Positions 1 through 11,629 of a DNA stretch of 64,000 nt are shown in pieces. Under the pieces are notes generated by a model. The model searched no databases and was not told the DNA's origin. It saw nothing but the letters and a program-made list of their open reading frames with translations. A program made the position numbers and the translations under genes. Position 1 is the first letter of the stretch, and every line of letters starts with the position of its first letter. The stretch is from Brachyhypopomus gauderio (lineage: Eukaryota; Chordata; Actinopteri; Gymnotiformes; Hypopomidae): positions 789,660 through 853,659 of the forward strand of contig NC_135213.1 in the NCBI RefSeq assembly GCF_052324685.1, read 5' to 3'.

Positions 1-299
1 AGAAAAATAAGTCCTTTAATCATTGTTTTTTTTTTTTTTTTGAGTTTGAAAATGAGACGGGATCGATTGCCAGATTATTCAGACAATTCACTGAATTGAG
101 TTTGAATTCACAGAATTTGTTCTGAGGTTGTGATTGTTATCATTTTGTTTAATAAATAATATACTTGAACATTTTTATGCTGGACTTATTTTTGGTCAGT
201 TTAGTTTATTTTTTAGAAATCTAATTTGTATGTCAGTGAAGTAATTTCACAGATTACTTACTTAAATTGGACAGCTGTCATGGGGAAAATTTTTATTTA

Positions 300-729
300 T
301 TCAGAATACAGTATACAGACACTAAAATGACAGTCAATTTCATGGTATGTTAATACAATGGTAAAAATCTGTAATTCAGAATATAGTATAGAAACTGTAA
401 AATTACAGTAAAGAGCTGGAAACCCTGCTGCCAGTATTTTACTGTATTTACTGAAATTCACGGTATTTTAATGTATTTTATACAACAGTAAGAAACTGTA
501 ATTTAAAATACAGTACAGAAGCTGTAAAAATTACAGTATAGAGCTGGAAACACAGCTGCCAGTATTTTACCGTATTTACAGAAATTCACGGTATTTTAAT
601 GTATTTTCATACAACAGTAAGAAACTGTAATTTAAAATACAGTACAGAAGCTGTAAAAATTACAGTAAATAGCTGGAAACCCTGCTGCCAGTATTTTACT
701 GTAATATTACGGGTAAATTTTTTACAGTG
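300..729 (-). repeat. CACTG-ended repeat with three ~128-bp internal units
   Basis: A unit containing 'gagctggaaac..gctgccagtattttac' recurs at about 413, 541 and 670, a spacing of ~128 bp. The block ends at 725-729 with ttttttacagtg, which on the minus strand reads as a CACTGTAAAAAA terminus. A near-identical terminus occurs at 2199-2210. CACTR termini suggest a CACTA/EnSpm-like transposon; this is an inference from the ends alone, since no transposase is visible. Positions 1-299 are AT-rich and hold nothing I recognise. Confidence 0.5.
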
Positions 730-1331
730 TGTATAGTGGTGGATGGAAGCAGACATTTGGCCTGAAGTTTTAGGTAAAACTGGGCTAGACATCTCAAGAA
801 CAGAGGTTCATCAATGATTTCTGGGCAGACCTCTTCAGTACTTTCCTCAAAATGAGGAGGAGCACCTATCTGCATATCAGACTGTTCTGCAACAAAGGGG
901 CAGTCAGGGTTTACAATGGAGTTAACAAGGTTTTGTTCCCCATGATCTTTGTGCTTCCTAGATATGTGAGAAGTAAAGGTAGACACAACTGCAAACTTTC
1001 TGTTACACTGTTGAAATGGACAAGACACTTCTTTTCCCTCCCTAATGTGCGTTTTCAAATGAGCAAAAAAGCTCTTCAAATTTTCACACCTGATATCACA
1101 TAAATCAACATGACAAGTCAAGTCTAATATGGCAAATAGCCTAGATGTAATTCCAGAGTTTCGTTTATGTCGATATGTGTGAGTTTTAAATGCTGAAAAT
1201 TTTTGGAAGGTTCTTTTACAATCTGAAAAACCACACTTAAAGGCTATATTGGCTACATGCCTGTGAATTCGCATGTGCCGAACATGTGCAACAACCGTTC
1301 TAGCTTCATGTCCACAAACCTGGCAAATCAT
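696..1331 (-). CDS. C2H2 zinc-finger ORF, probably transposon-associated and truncated
   Basis: An uninterrupted 211-codon minus-strand frame holds four finger-like units. The first starts MICQVCGHEARTVVAH, followed by units starting FKCGFSDCKRTF, LTCHVDLCDIRC and VSCPFQQCNRKF, each with paired Cys and His ligands. A ~75-residue acidic tail follows. The last ~11 codons (HTVKNLPVILQ) are the terminus of the CACTG-ended repeat, so the natural C-terminus has been replaced. The frame starts at its first ATG; upstream exons could lie to the right, but none is evident. Multi-finger proteins of this kind occur inside fish repeats, so this may be a transposon accessory gene rather than a host regulator. 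No specific family is assigned. Confidence 0.5.
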   Translation of the reverse strand: MICQVCGHEARTVVAHVRHMRIHRHVANIAFKCGFSDCKRTFQKFSAFKTHTYRHKRNSGITSRLFAILDLTCHVDLCDIRCENLKSFFAHLKTHIREGKEVSCPFQQCNRKFAVVSTFTSHISRKHKDHGEQNLVNSIVNPDCPFVAEQSDMQIGAPPHFEESTEEVCPEIIDEPLFLRCLAQFYLKLQAKCLLPSTTIHTVKNLPVILQ

Positions 1332-2210
1332 TTTAAAATTCGGATGTCATGCATCCAAATAAAAACTCCAAGAATGCTTTAGAAGTAGAAGACATGAATA
1401 ATTACTACATTAATATTAGTTTGTGTCACTATTAGCAGCAATTAATTATGTGGGCTAACATTTAAGACCAACCTGTTCTACTTGTGCAATTAAAAAAAAA
1501 TTCTTTCAATGATTAATGACTCCCACAAGGCCAAACAAAAGCAATTTATCAAAGTGAGCAACCCTTCTGGTTGCACTTGCACTATCAAGCTACTAGGGAG
1601 CAAATAAAAATTCTCGCAATATGGTAAAAATTACCTTCATAATAATAAACCACAGGGGAATAAATACAAAGGCAGCTTCAAATGATAGTTAAGCAATTAA
1701 TGAAAAAAAAATTGTACTAAGTTAACATATAGGCTAACATGTTGATTTAGGTTACTAAATAAATATTAGCTGTAGCGAACCAGACAGCTCTCACATTCAA
1801 TGCTAGCTAAAACTTAATGGTGTAGAGTTAGACATCTAATCTGTTAATCAATCTGAAAGTCCACAGAACAAAACACCACTTTGTTTGACTGAGGCAGCTT
1901 ACCTTGTTAATGATACACCCGGGAAGAGTAATCCTCAGGGCTTTTTTACAACGGCAGCATCTGAATGTGGGCGGAGCTGAAGGCGGCTTTGAGAAAATAC
2001 TGTTCTGTACCGTAAAATGATTTACTTCTTTTTAGCATACGGTAATACTGTAAATAACTATTTCCTTTTCACAGTATTACCGTATTTTACAAAAAACAGC
2101 ATTTTACTGTTGTAATTTAGCTGTTTTTTTACAGTATTAACATATTTTACAAAAAACAGCATTTTACTGTTGTAATTTAGCTGTTTTTTTACAGGAATTT
2201 TTTACAGTGT
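1332..2210 (-). repeat. Second CACTG-ended repeat, inserted in a LINE
   Basis: The right border at 2206-2210 is CAGTG. Inside it are subterminal repeats of 'acagcattttactgttgtaatttagctg' type at about 2095-2190. On the minus strand it begins CACTGTAAAAAATTCC, matching the end at 729 in orientation. The element runs leftward from 2210; its other end was not located and may lie beyond position 1. The LINE reading frame passes straight into this terminus at 2210, showing the insertion point. Between 1332 and 2000 there is only AT-rich sequence without genes. Confidence 0.5.
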
Positions 2211-4339
2211 ATGATGAGTCCGAGAGGAAGTATGTACAGAATGAAGAGGATGGGACCCAGAACTGAGCCTTGAGGGACACCGTGTACGACAGGGATGGTG
2301 TGGGATTTGTGTTGGTTGATGGTGATGTATTGGAATCTGTCAGACAGGTAGGATTTGAACCAGGCGAGGGCGGTGTTGGTGATGCCGATCGATTCGAGTC
2401 GATTCAGAAGGATAGAGTGTTTTACTGTGTCAAAAGCAGCACTGAGGTCAAGGAGGAGGAGGATGGTGAGAGAGCCAGAGTCAGAGGAAAGCAGAAGGTC
2501 ATTTATAACTTTCAGTAGGGCCGTTTCGGTGCTATGGTGGGTGCGGAAACCGGACTGGAATGTTTCGTACAGGTTATTTGAGAGAAGGTGGATCTTGAGT
2601 TGGTTTGCAACGGCTCTTTCCAGTAGTTTTGACAGAAAGGTGAGGTTTGAGATGGGTCTGTAATTATTGAGGTCCTCCGGGTCAATGCCGGGTTTTTTAA
2701 GAAGAGGAGTGATGGCTGCAAGTTTGAGAGGTGAAGGTACTGTGCCAGAGGTGAGGGAGGAGTTTATGATATCTGTGATTAATGGAGCAAGGGGAGTGAA
2801 GCAGTCTTTGACGAGTTGAGATGGCATAGGGTCCAGGGGAGAAGTAGAAGATTTCATAGTGGAGAGTATTTTGGATAGGTCAGCAGAGGTTATGGGTGAA
2901 AAAGTAGATAGCTGAGTGTCAGGTGGAGAAAAGGAAAATGTGGGTTCCGGTTGTAGGGTAGTGGAGGGTGCAAGCAGGTGGTGGATGGTTTCTGTTTTTG
3001 AATTGAAAAATGCCAAGAGCAAGTCACATTTCTCAGGGGTGAATGATGATGGAGTGTTGTCGTGGGGTTTTAGGAGTTTATTTATGGTAGAAAACAGGGA
3101 ACGTGGATTTGAGGAACCTGAGTGAATAATGGCAGAATAATAATTTGAGCGGGCTTTATTTAGGGCTATTTTGTAATGTTGCATGTGATCTTTGTAAGCG
3201 AGGGTGTGGACTGCGAGACCAGTTTTCTTGCATAATCGTTCTAGCTGTCGGAGATGTTTCTTGAGTTTATGGAGTGCCGGGTTGAACCAGGGTGCTGAAT
3301 GGGAAAAGGTGACTGTTTTTGTTTTCAAAGGGGCCAGTGTGTTGAGGGATGTAGACAGAATATTGTTGTAAGTGTTTACGAGGTCAGTGGGGGTTGGGTT
3401 TTCAGGGAGAGTGGAGCAGGATAGACTGTTAGATATGCAGGTGGAAAGAGTCACTGGGCAGATGGATTTAAGGTTGCGAAAAGTGATTTTGCGGTTTTGT
3501 TTTGGGTCAGGGGTGGGGATGTCAATGTCAAATATAATGGCTAAGTGGTCAGATATGGTGAGGTCAACGCTGGACATGTTATGGATGTGAAGGCCAGTGG
3601 AGCAGACCAGATCCAAGATGTGTCCACGATTGTGGGTTTGGAAATTTGTGTGTTGGGTGAAGCTGGAGCAGGTTAGGAAATCCAGAAAGTCCATTGCATG
3701 TTTACAGTCTGGGGAGTCAATGTGCAGGTTGAAGTCACCAAGAAGCAAGATAGATGATGAAATAGAGAAAAGTGCGGTGGTGAAATCTGAAAGGTCAGAT
3801 AAAAAGGATGGGTTGGGTTTAGGGGGTCGGTAAATAATAGCAGTGATAAGAGGTTTAGGTCCAGGGAGTTTAAAAACCAGATGTTCAAATGATGGGGCTG
3901 AGGGGAGGGACAGTGCACGGGGTTTTAGGTTTTGATTAAAAATGGCAGCAATGCCACCCCCCCTGCCCTCGGTACGTGGGTTGTCTAAATAGGAGTATCC
4001 TGCTGGGGTGGTTTGATTTAGTGAATAATAGTCCAGTGGTTTTTGCCATGTTTCGTTTAGGCAGAGCAGGTCGAGTTTGTTGTCAGTAATAAATTCATTT
4101 AGGATGAGGCTTTTATTGTTGAGGGATCGTGTGTTGAAAAGGGCGATTTTCAGGTGCTTTTGTTTAAAAGCGGTTGAGGGAGTGGTTTGGATAGTCAGGA
4201 GGTTGAAAAAGTTCACAGAGGACGTGTTCTGATGACGCGTGCTGTTGTGATGACGCAGGGAGGAAGCACTTGAGCCATATATGTAATGCTGCAGGCCGGA
4301 GCCCCGGTAGGCGTGGGTAAAGGGCGGAGCATGTGTCAA
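2211..4339 (-). pseudogene. L2/CR1-type LINE ORF2: endonuclease plus truncated reverse transcriptase
   Basis: The frame is open for about 710 codons. The N-terminal third is an AP endonuclease: IALFNTRSLNNKS, then LCLNETW, GRGGGIAAIF and LLLGDFNLHID. The C-terminal part is a reverse transcriptase, with NYRPISNLTFLSKLLER, LLLDLSAAFDTVKHSIL and VPQGSVLGPILF. The frame breaks off just before the expected catalytic YADD block, where the CACTG-ended repeat begins at 2210. Loss of the 3' half is unusual, because LINEs usually lose the 5' end; the later insertion explains it. The clade call rests on motif style, not on a tree. Confidence 0.85.
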
Positions 4340-4659
4340 TCATTTTCGAATGCAGCCAATCAGATACTAGACTTTCGTTGTCAATCAATTTTTATTAAGC
4401 CAATTATCAGCCAGAGTTAGCTGTCAATCATTTTTTACTGCAGCCAATCATCTTAACAGATCTGCCAAAAGAAGGCGGAAACTGCACGGAGAAGCTCTTT
4501 AAACAGAAGTATATGCCATTCTTGCACAAAAGTAGCTGAATAAAAACATTAGAAGAGCTTTAGACATTTTTAAATCTAAGTTTAAAATACTTCTCACTTA
4601 TTTTTCTGGAACGGCTTTAATGTTTTTTTTCTCCCTTTATTGCACGTATTGCATCATTT

Positions 4660-4925
4660 ACATCATATATATATGTGGCGAGTGTGAATTGTTAGCGGAG
4701 GGGAGGTGTAAATGGACACAAATTAAGTATTATATCGCGATCGATCGCCTTGTATAAGCGCCTCCGCCGAGCAGAGCGTTGAGGAGCGATTTCGATTGGA
4801 GGATCGTGCTCTATCTTTTATTATTAATTTTTTTGCTGATGCTGGTCCAGCGTGTCGCGTGCCACTGATTATGCCTCGCCGTGCCAACGGTGACCCGCGT
4901 GCCATAGGTTGCCGACCCCTGCTGT
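4660..4925. repeat. Dispersed repeat with tatatcgcgatcgatcgcc core (copy 1) and hAT-like end
   Basis: It contains acacaaattaagtattatatcgcgatcgatcgcc, which recurs at about 5843, 21750 and 37060. It ends near 4923 in ggttgccgacccctg, which resembles hAT termini in reverse. Positions 4340-4660 between the LINE and this repeat contain only two related 'cagccaatca' segments (4343, 4440) and no gene. Confidence 0.4.
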
Positions 4926-4929
4926 AGAG

Positions 4930-5264
4930 CCTTATCCCTATGTGACGTCAGCGTTTTCCTAAACATGCGTTTTCCCCGTCCACACGAAAACGCCGAGACC
5001 GGAGTTTTCAAAAGTCTCCACCTTGGAAGGCGTTTTCAAAAACCTCCGTTTTCGTGTGGACGGGAGGCTAAAAACCTCCGGCGTCGTGTGGACGTAGATA
5101 TTTTTGAAAACGGAGACAAAAACCTCAGTTTTTAAAAACCTCCGGCGTCGTGTGGACGTAGATATTTTTGAAAACGCTGATCGTGTGGACGTAGATATTT
5201 TTGAAAACTGAGACAAAACCCTCCGTTTTTAAAAACCTCCGGCGTCGTGTGGACGGGGCCTAAG
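4930..5264. repeat. Foldback repeat with gtgtggacg motifs
   Basis: The interval is built of direct and inverted copies of 'cgttttcaaaaacctccg' and 'cgtcgtgtggacg'. The left edge (cgttttccccgtccacacg, about 4964) is the inverse of the right edge (cgtgtggacggggcc, about 5245-5262). This is the architecture of a non-autonomous DNA transposon. Positions 5265-5815 to its right hold no recognisable gene. Confidence 0.55.
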
Positions 5265-5814
5265 ATTTGTACGCTAAATGGCTGAGTATCTGACATGGCT
5301 GCAACAGATGTCTTCCCCCAACACCCCTGGCCTTATTTAGCTGAAATGTTTGAGTTCCTCGAAAAGAAAAATTATTCGTATTCCTCCTCTGCATTCCGAA
5401 GAACACATCGCTGTCATCATTTATAAACTCGCTGTCAAACTTGAAAAAACACATCGAAGTAAGTTCGCCATTAGATGAGTACTACCAACAGGGTGGTTTA
5501 TATACCCCGGTTAATGATATCACATTGAAGTACACTACATTTAACAGATGCTTTTATCCAAAGCAGTGTGCTAGTACCCGAATTGCAATCTGTGGAGATG
5601 CTAAGCGCCAGTTTAACACAGGAGACTCCCACATCAAACATTAAAGCCGGGGACACATACACGCGAATTTGGCCAAGCGAAGCGAACTTTGCAATTTATT
5701 CCTATGAGGGAGGCGAAGGCAAGTAAATATGAGCGAAGCAAAATTATAAAAATTATTATTAAAATTATTATTATCAGGGTTGGGGGGCGGGGCGGCGGCA
5801 TGTGTGTAAAATGT

Positions 5815-6095
5815 TGGCGGGGGTGGTGGCGAGTGTAAATTGTTGGACACAAATTAAGTATTATATCGCGATCGATCGCCAGTGGTTGGCGCCACAGCGA
5901 ACTAGTAACTCATTGAATCATAGATGTAGATCAGAGGTAAATAAACTAGATTTTTTTTCAGTGTGAGAAATCGGATGTATGTGAAGTGAAGTGCGAGTGA
6001 AAACGGTCTCTGGTAAAGACACGTCAATGCGTGTGTCTCACGCTCATTGCGTGAGAGTTGGCAACTCTGATTATTATTATATTAATTATTCGGCC
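5815..6095. repeat. Dispersed cgatcgatcgcc repeat (copy 2)
   Basis: It carries the same order of blocks as the copies at 21640 and 37043: a gcgag/cgaacg G-rich segment, then gcgatcgatcgcc, ggttggcgcc, agcgaactagtaactca, and finally gtgtctcacgctcattgcgtgagagttggcaac. No ORF lies in it, and the family is unassigned. Positions 6096-6430 contain no supportable feature. Confidence 0.5.
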
Positions 6096-6429
6096 AAGTT
6101 TAATATTATGAGTTCAGTAGCTTCTAGCTTCCCTGTCCCGCCATGTGGTGGACAACGTAGAACCTCAGAAAAAGTCCCCCAAGCTAGGACTGAAGTGGCC
6201 GGTTCGAAATTATTGTTCTGTTTGGTGGTGAATTATGTTTTCATATTAAACGGTTTGTCCACTTGTCTACCTTTCTAGTGTGAATTATTAATATGGATAA
6301 AGTTTGGAGATGAATGTTGTAAGGATAATATAGGCTAGTTTTGTGTATTTTGTGTTTGCTAGGCAAATGTAAGGCACTGTTTCCTGTTCACCTTTTGATC
6401 GAGTAGGCCTAGGGGTTTTGATGTGACGC

Positions 6430-6606
6430 TAAGAAAAAAAAGGTTTTTACTTTTAATACTTAAGTATTTTTGAAGGCAGATACTTTTGTACTTCTACTCA
6501 AGTAAAAAATTGAGGTGAATACTTTTACTTTTACTTGAGTAATATTCAATGCAAGGTAACTGTACTTTTACTCAAGTACATAATTGGTGTACTTCGTCCA
6601 CCACTG
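6430..6606. repeat. Tol2-like hAT terminal fragment
   Basis: Repeated blocks of acttttacttgagtaa and tactcaagta end in cttcgtccaccactg at 6606. The dense (ACTT)/(AAGT) composition and the CAGTGGTGGAC end on the minus strand are characteristic of hAT family ends such as Tol2. Only one end is visible here. The interval 6607-7010 contains no gene I recognise. Confidence 0.5.
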
Positions 6607-7010
6607 ACCCTGAGTTAGGGAATCCCCTTGTCTCTGTAGTTCAGTCTTTGCTCCAGAGTCTAAGCACAGCTATTACTGAGTCCCTTATGGAATCTAACCA
6701 TGTTATTTAAAATTGTCAAGCCAAATTGGAGCCTTGCACAGGGACGGCAACGAGTTAGACAGACTGAACATAGCTGGCCCTTTTTTTATGTAGACGCGAC
6801 ATCGAGAAGCAGCAAAGAGAACTGCTACGAGCGAGAGATTAAAAAATTGAAATTGTGCAGATACTCTGCTAATTGAGAAATACACGGAGGTGCAATTGTT
6901 CTAATCGCAGGTTTAGGACAGATTGTACAGTCAAATAAGGATTGGTAAGTTTCAAAACATTTTAAAAGATAAAATCGTACAGCGGTAAATCTATAGCGAG
7001 CAGGTTGGGG

Positions 7011-7277
7011 CAGAGGCGGATGCAGCCGGCAGTTTTTGGACGAAGTGTAATTGGGGTGGGAAAGCACGAACGATAGTTGTTGACCGGGGGGGTTGGCGAA
7101 CGAAAGTTGTTCGGGGGGTGGGCGGGGTGTATGTATCATTTAATGACTCGTGCGCTAGGCGACATCCTGCAGCAATTATAGTTTATTTTCATTAATATTC
7201 ATACGGAAAACTGTATTCTGAGCTTGTGATTAGGCAGGCCCAGTTGCCAATCAGGCCCGCCTGTAGATCCGCCCCTG
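7011..7277. mobile_element. Short hAT element, 8-bp TSD ggttgggg
   Basis: It starts CAGAGGCGGATG and ends TAGATCCGCCCCTG, which are imperfect inverted repeats. The octamer ggttgggg flanks both sides (7003-7010 and 7278-7285), matching the hAT target-site duplication length. At 267 bp it is non-autonomous. Confidence 0.8.
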
Positions 7278-7285
7278 GGTTGGGG

Positions 7286-8635
7286 TAACTGTAGATATAT
7301 ATATCTATATATATAATGTACTAGGCTGTATAACGAGTTAAGAGATCAAATGTGTATAGTTATAAAATTTTGTTTGTCATTTTCTTACATTATTGATTTT
7401 GAAAATGGGTTGATCTGGTGGTTTAGCGTGACATTGTGTATAATGGAGCTGCCGTTTTAAATGTGTAAAATATATGCGCAACGGCAATTGTGGATTGTAC
7501 TTTGGGATCATAATGTATGGAACATATGTACAATTTTGAGATGTTTCTGACATGATGCTGTTTAAAACAGGTCAGGTTTTTTGTTGACCCTTTTCTTGGC
7601 TACGCACATGGACATTCGTCACTACATGAGGGCCAAGATGGCGAGCCACTCACGAGTTCTCAAAGGATCTTCAGAGTGAATCGACAGCGAGCGCAGTGCA
7701 GTTTGAGTAAGAACTGTTTTGAGATCGGATCGCTACGGTAGGAAGGACTTTGATTGGTCGAGTTGCTGTAAGGCGGAGCCGGTGAACTCAGGGAAGATTT
7801 AATTTTTCTTCATTATATTGAGGACTGCCGTATTACAACTGTGAGCCAGTGTCAAAGCGCTGTGAGACGTAAAGTAACCGCCAATGTGTTATTATTCTGT
7901 GTTTTGAAAGAAAAACTTGTTACATTCTGTTTTTTTTCTCTCTTTTGGTATAATTTGGGTAATCCATAAGACAATATTGAGGTATTACATTGTTATAAAA
8001 AGAACATTAATTAGCATTAGAATCCAAAATGCTTTAAATATATCCATTATAAAACAATTAGCTTATTGACCATTAGGAATTAATAATTAGGAATTAATAA
8101 TTAGGAATTAATAAGTCAATAATAATCTAAAAATACTATTATTACTATACAATACTATAATTGGTAAATATAAAAATATATATATTAGTGAAAATAAAAT
8201 AATTAGACATCAAATCTAGGAGGATTTCAAGGTAAAAGATTTTATTTTATTTTTTTTAGAAAAAGGGATTCGAGTTTTAATTGGCTAAATTCTTGCAAGC
8301 CTTATTGTCTTGTTTAAAACCCAACTTGTTAATGGTCTTTTGATATTTGGAGTCTACTTCTGTTGTAATACCAGTGAGCATAAAACTACTCCTAGAACCT
8401 AGAACTGGTCCATAACCCTTCTGGAGTGTAATCTTATTACCTACTGAGGTCAGATAGGAGGGACACACGGGTTACACACACATACTTACATTGATGTTCA
8501 CAGAGCAATCTTACAGTGCCAGAGTAATGTAACCTGTGCATCAGCTTACTTCAAAACAAACTTTGGAAGTCAAAGGACCTTGTTGGATCTGTCAAGCTCT
8601 CTCTGAGATGGAGCATAGTTCCACTGACACAACAT
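7286..8635. other. Stretch without recognisable genes
   Basis: AT-rich sequence with short (TA) runs (7294-7315) and a triplicated aattaggaattaata motif near 8078-8113. A GC-richer patch at 7625-7760 (gggccaagatggcgagcc) resembles a 5' UTR but is followed by no ORF. A 63-codon minus-strand frame at 8277-8468 has no recognised similarity. Confidence 0.4.
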
Positions 8636-8916
8636 CAGCGGTTCTCAAACTTTTTAGTCAAAGTACCACCAATTGTCAAACTAAAACCTCCACGTACCAC
8701 CTGTATGCTGTATTCTTTATTGTGGATTTGCGCTGTTTCAGATCTTTTAGTTTCTGAATTTCAGGACTTGTCATAATTCTGTTTTAATAAAAAAAATGTT
8801 TTGTGTAAAAAAAAAAAACTCAAAGCATCTTTTATTTTCCGATCTCATCTGGCGTACCACCGCGGGGTGCTCTGCGTACCACCAGTGGTACGCATACCAC
8901 AGTTTGAGAACCACTG
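8636..8916. mobile_element. hAT-derived MITE, same family as 34979-42036
   Basis: It begins CAGCGGTTCTCAAAC and ends GTTTGAGAACCACTG. Its interior (attgtggatttgcgctgtttc and following bases) matches the right-hand end of the 7-kb hAT at about 41845-42036 almost base for base. It therefore looks like an internal deletion derivative. I could not find a matching 8-bp target duplication. Confidence 0.7.
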
Positions 8917-8929
8917 TATTAGAGAATGT

Positions 8930-9340
8930 TACAGGTAAGCATGAACTGCCTGCAGGCATGCAAAATCTGCTTGCTTATGGCCATCAGCTAAGAAACAGGG
9001 CACCCCCCAAGAATGTAGCTGCAGGAACGCAGAACTTCTATCACAACATAGGGAAAATCGACATACCACAGTGCCGAGGTGGTCACACGTGTAAATCCGA
9101 AGGGCACAATTGTAGCAGTTTTACAATGCTTAACTACTATGATTCTAGGCAATGTCACAGCCAAATGCTCAGCCATACACAACAATAGGACAATTGTTTT
9201 TCCAGGTAATGTGTGTCTAGAGACTTTGGCAAGCTACATGTGGGCATGCGGACGACATGCATACCACCGTCTTCCAAAGAAGTGACACGGGTGCTGTTAT
9301 CCGGTGATGATAGCGCCACCTTTCATTCAATGTTAGGAAA
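8930..9340 (+). pseudogene. Retroviral env-like remnant
   Basis: Two overlapping short plus-strand frames carry a block containing TWACG-like residues (YMWACGRHAYHRLPKK), followed, after an in-frame TGA, by a Cys-Cys-Tyr/Pro-rich segment. This layout resembles the surface-subunit core of teleost endogenous retroviral envelopes. The frame is broken by stops and shifts and interrupted upstream by the MITE at 8636-8916, so it is non-functional. Sequence up to 9970 may be further env or untranslated sequence, without a clear frame. Confidence 0.5.
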
Positions 9341-9971
9341 ATAAACAGAATGCATTTAAGGCACCCTGCAGAGACATAGGCGATAATGTTTGGGTCACAC
9401 ACAGATGCCTGGGTAATACCAAGATTGTCATCTTTGGGACCCGTGGACAGGCCTGCAGATAGGAACAGGGCTGTCACTTGCTTTCCCAACAGGGGTAGCA
9501 GAATTAGTTAGCAAGTTTTTCACAACAAAATCTCCAGTATTATAGAGCACATGAACCTGGCTGTCTCTGCCCCACATGAGACAGGGTCAGGTCCCTGGGT
9601 GATATGGCAGAGTATTTGTAACTGGGGGAACTTGGCTGGTCACACTTCGCTTGATCTTGTAATTTGTTTGCATGCCTTGTCTCCTGACTCTTCTGAGAGT
9701 CGGTGCAGCAGCATGAGCTTTCAGTTCTCTGTACAGGATTAAGGAGCTCCAGTTGGTGACCAATGCGACGGAGGACTACGATGAAGATCTGCTGGACCGG
9801 ACGATGATGGGCATGGATTGTGATTAATTCATGTTTCAACATTTGGATGATACTGTATTATAAATCAACAGGAGTTTTCATGTACCCTCTGTAATGATGT
9901 TATGACTGGACCCCGAATTGGCGTGGTCTGTGTTTGATGTAATTTGTCTATAAAAGAAAAAAAGGAAGGAG

Positions 9972-10580
9972 TGTCGGGGCAAAATTTATATTTGGTCTTT
10001 CTGTAATCATATTCATCAGTATTCATATATGTATTGACCACTATTAGTAATAAGTGGAAAGGAAATCACTTTATTAAGGTATATTAAACATATGTCAGGC
10101 CTAGGACACGTTGATCAGTGTATACTCTGCAGGCCTGTAGTCTCACTCTCTCTTTACTCGTTCTCTCTACTCTTTCTAGTAGTACTCCTTGTGAGTTGAA
10201 GGCAGACAGTCCTGATGGTCTTGGGCCTGTAGGTAAGAGCATCTGGTGTCAGAATGGTAGTATATCTGGTACACCTAGCGAACTGGAGGAACTAGGTAGC
10301 CATGGCCCGAGGACCCTGGTAGGGGTCCTCATGTGAGCCTTTAGGTCATGGAAGTATGATGTAATCATGTAGCAAGATAGTATAAAACTATGGTCTGTGA
10401 GAGGGGGGGCAGCTCTCTCTTGCAGATGCTCTTGAGTGTGTGTAACAGAGATCTCTGGATTGATCCATCTTTCTATTTTTCCATCTTTTGTCTTTAATAA
10501 ACTTTGTATTTTACTTTGATACCATACCCAACTGCAGTTGACTGTTCTTGCTCACCATTTAGGTTCAAATTTCCACGACA
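9972..10580 (+). mobile_element. Retroviral LTR (3' LTR position)
   Basis: A purine-rich tract (agaaaaaaaggaaggag, ending at 9971) directly precedes TGTCGGGGC. The block ends ttccacgaca at 10580, giving TGTCG/CGACA ends. A polyadenylation signal, tttaataaac, lies near 10493, about 85 bp before the end. The ~609-bp length fits a retroviral LTR. Its polypurine tract and the env-like remnant upstream suggest that this is the 3' LTR of a decayed provirus. Confidence 0.7.
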
Positions 10581-10584
10581 ACAT

Positions 10585-10700
10585 TCCATTCCAACATTGG
10601 CAAATGAAGCTTTAGCAAAGGTGCTACTGAGGGAAATGAGGTTACCCCAGAGATTGTCAACTGACAATACACTAAGGACTGAAAGAGTTAAACAAACACT
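10585..10700 (+). pseudogene. Retroviral integrase fragment, left part
   Basis: About 38 codons in one frame (including AKVLLREMRLPQRLSTDN) resemble the catalytic-core region of a retroviral integrase. The frame is cut at 10701 by the TA insertion site of the Tc1 element and resumes at 18428. It directly abuts the LTR ending at 10580, so two different proviruses appear to be joined here. Confidence 0.6.
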
Positions 10701-11629
10701 TACAGTCATGGCCAAAAGTTTTGAGAATGACACAAATATTATATTTTCACTAGTGGTGGGACTTTAACGCGTTAATTTCGATTAATTAATTACAGGCAAA
10801 TTAACGAACTAAAAAAATTAACGCATTTTAACGCATGAGACACTTTTTGCACTTTTGTTTCTCAGTGCACGAGTTCCAGGCATACAGATTATATGGACGC
10901 ACAATAAGATGAGCATGATGGAGATGACTGAAGAGGCTACGCTGGTGGATGGGAAATTTTAATATAAGAAACTTCCAGATGGAAGTACAAAATAGTGTTA
11001 TTTGCACTTTATGTAGGAAGGAGTTCGCTTATCACAGGAGCACTTCCACCCTTCGTTACCACCTCAACGCAAAACATGTTGGGGCTAACGCACAGGTCAG
11101 TAATGATAACTTAACTGATAAATGTATTCCTAGTACGAGCAAACAGTGTCGCCAGTCAACACTCGACCACATGTCGGGGTTCAAATTAAGAAACAAAATG
11201 TCAAAGTCCACGTCAGACAAATTGGCCAATTCAGTGGCGAGATGGTTTGTTGTGGACTGTAGACCGCTATCTGTGGTCGAAGGCTTAAGTAAGACGCGGC
11301 GAGTTTAAACGCCTCCGCCGCTCGCGTAGGTTCGCGCGAGGTGTGCGGAGTCGCGCGCTACGGTCACTCGTGAAAGTGACCGTACAAGTGGCTTTACAAG
11401 AAGCGCTGCAAATTGCATCAGCTGATGCAAGTTACGAACTGCTGTCCAGAAAGAAAATGTCGAAGAAAAAAAATCCAGCAACTGTATGATGAGGAAAGGG
11501 AAGTAAAACAGGTTATTGTTAAGAGTGCCACAAATGTGGCTCTGACTGGGGATCACTGGACCTCTGTTAGCAACAAGAATTATCTTGGTGTGACAGCTCA
11601 TATTATAGATGATCAAATCAAATATATTT

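Noticed and set aside
7620..7800. Promoter or 5' UTR of a host gene (gggccaagatggcg)
   Set aside because: No ORF or splice-consistent exon follows within several kilobases.
8930..9340. Domesticated envelope gene
   Set aside because: The frame has internal stops and is interrupted by a MITE upstream, so no functional product is likely.
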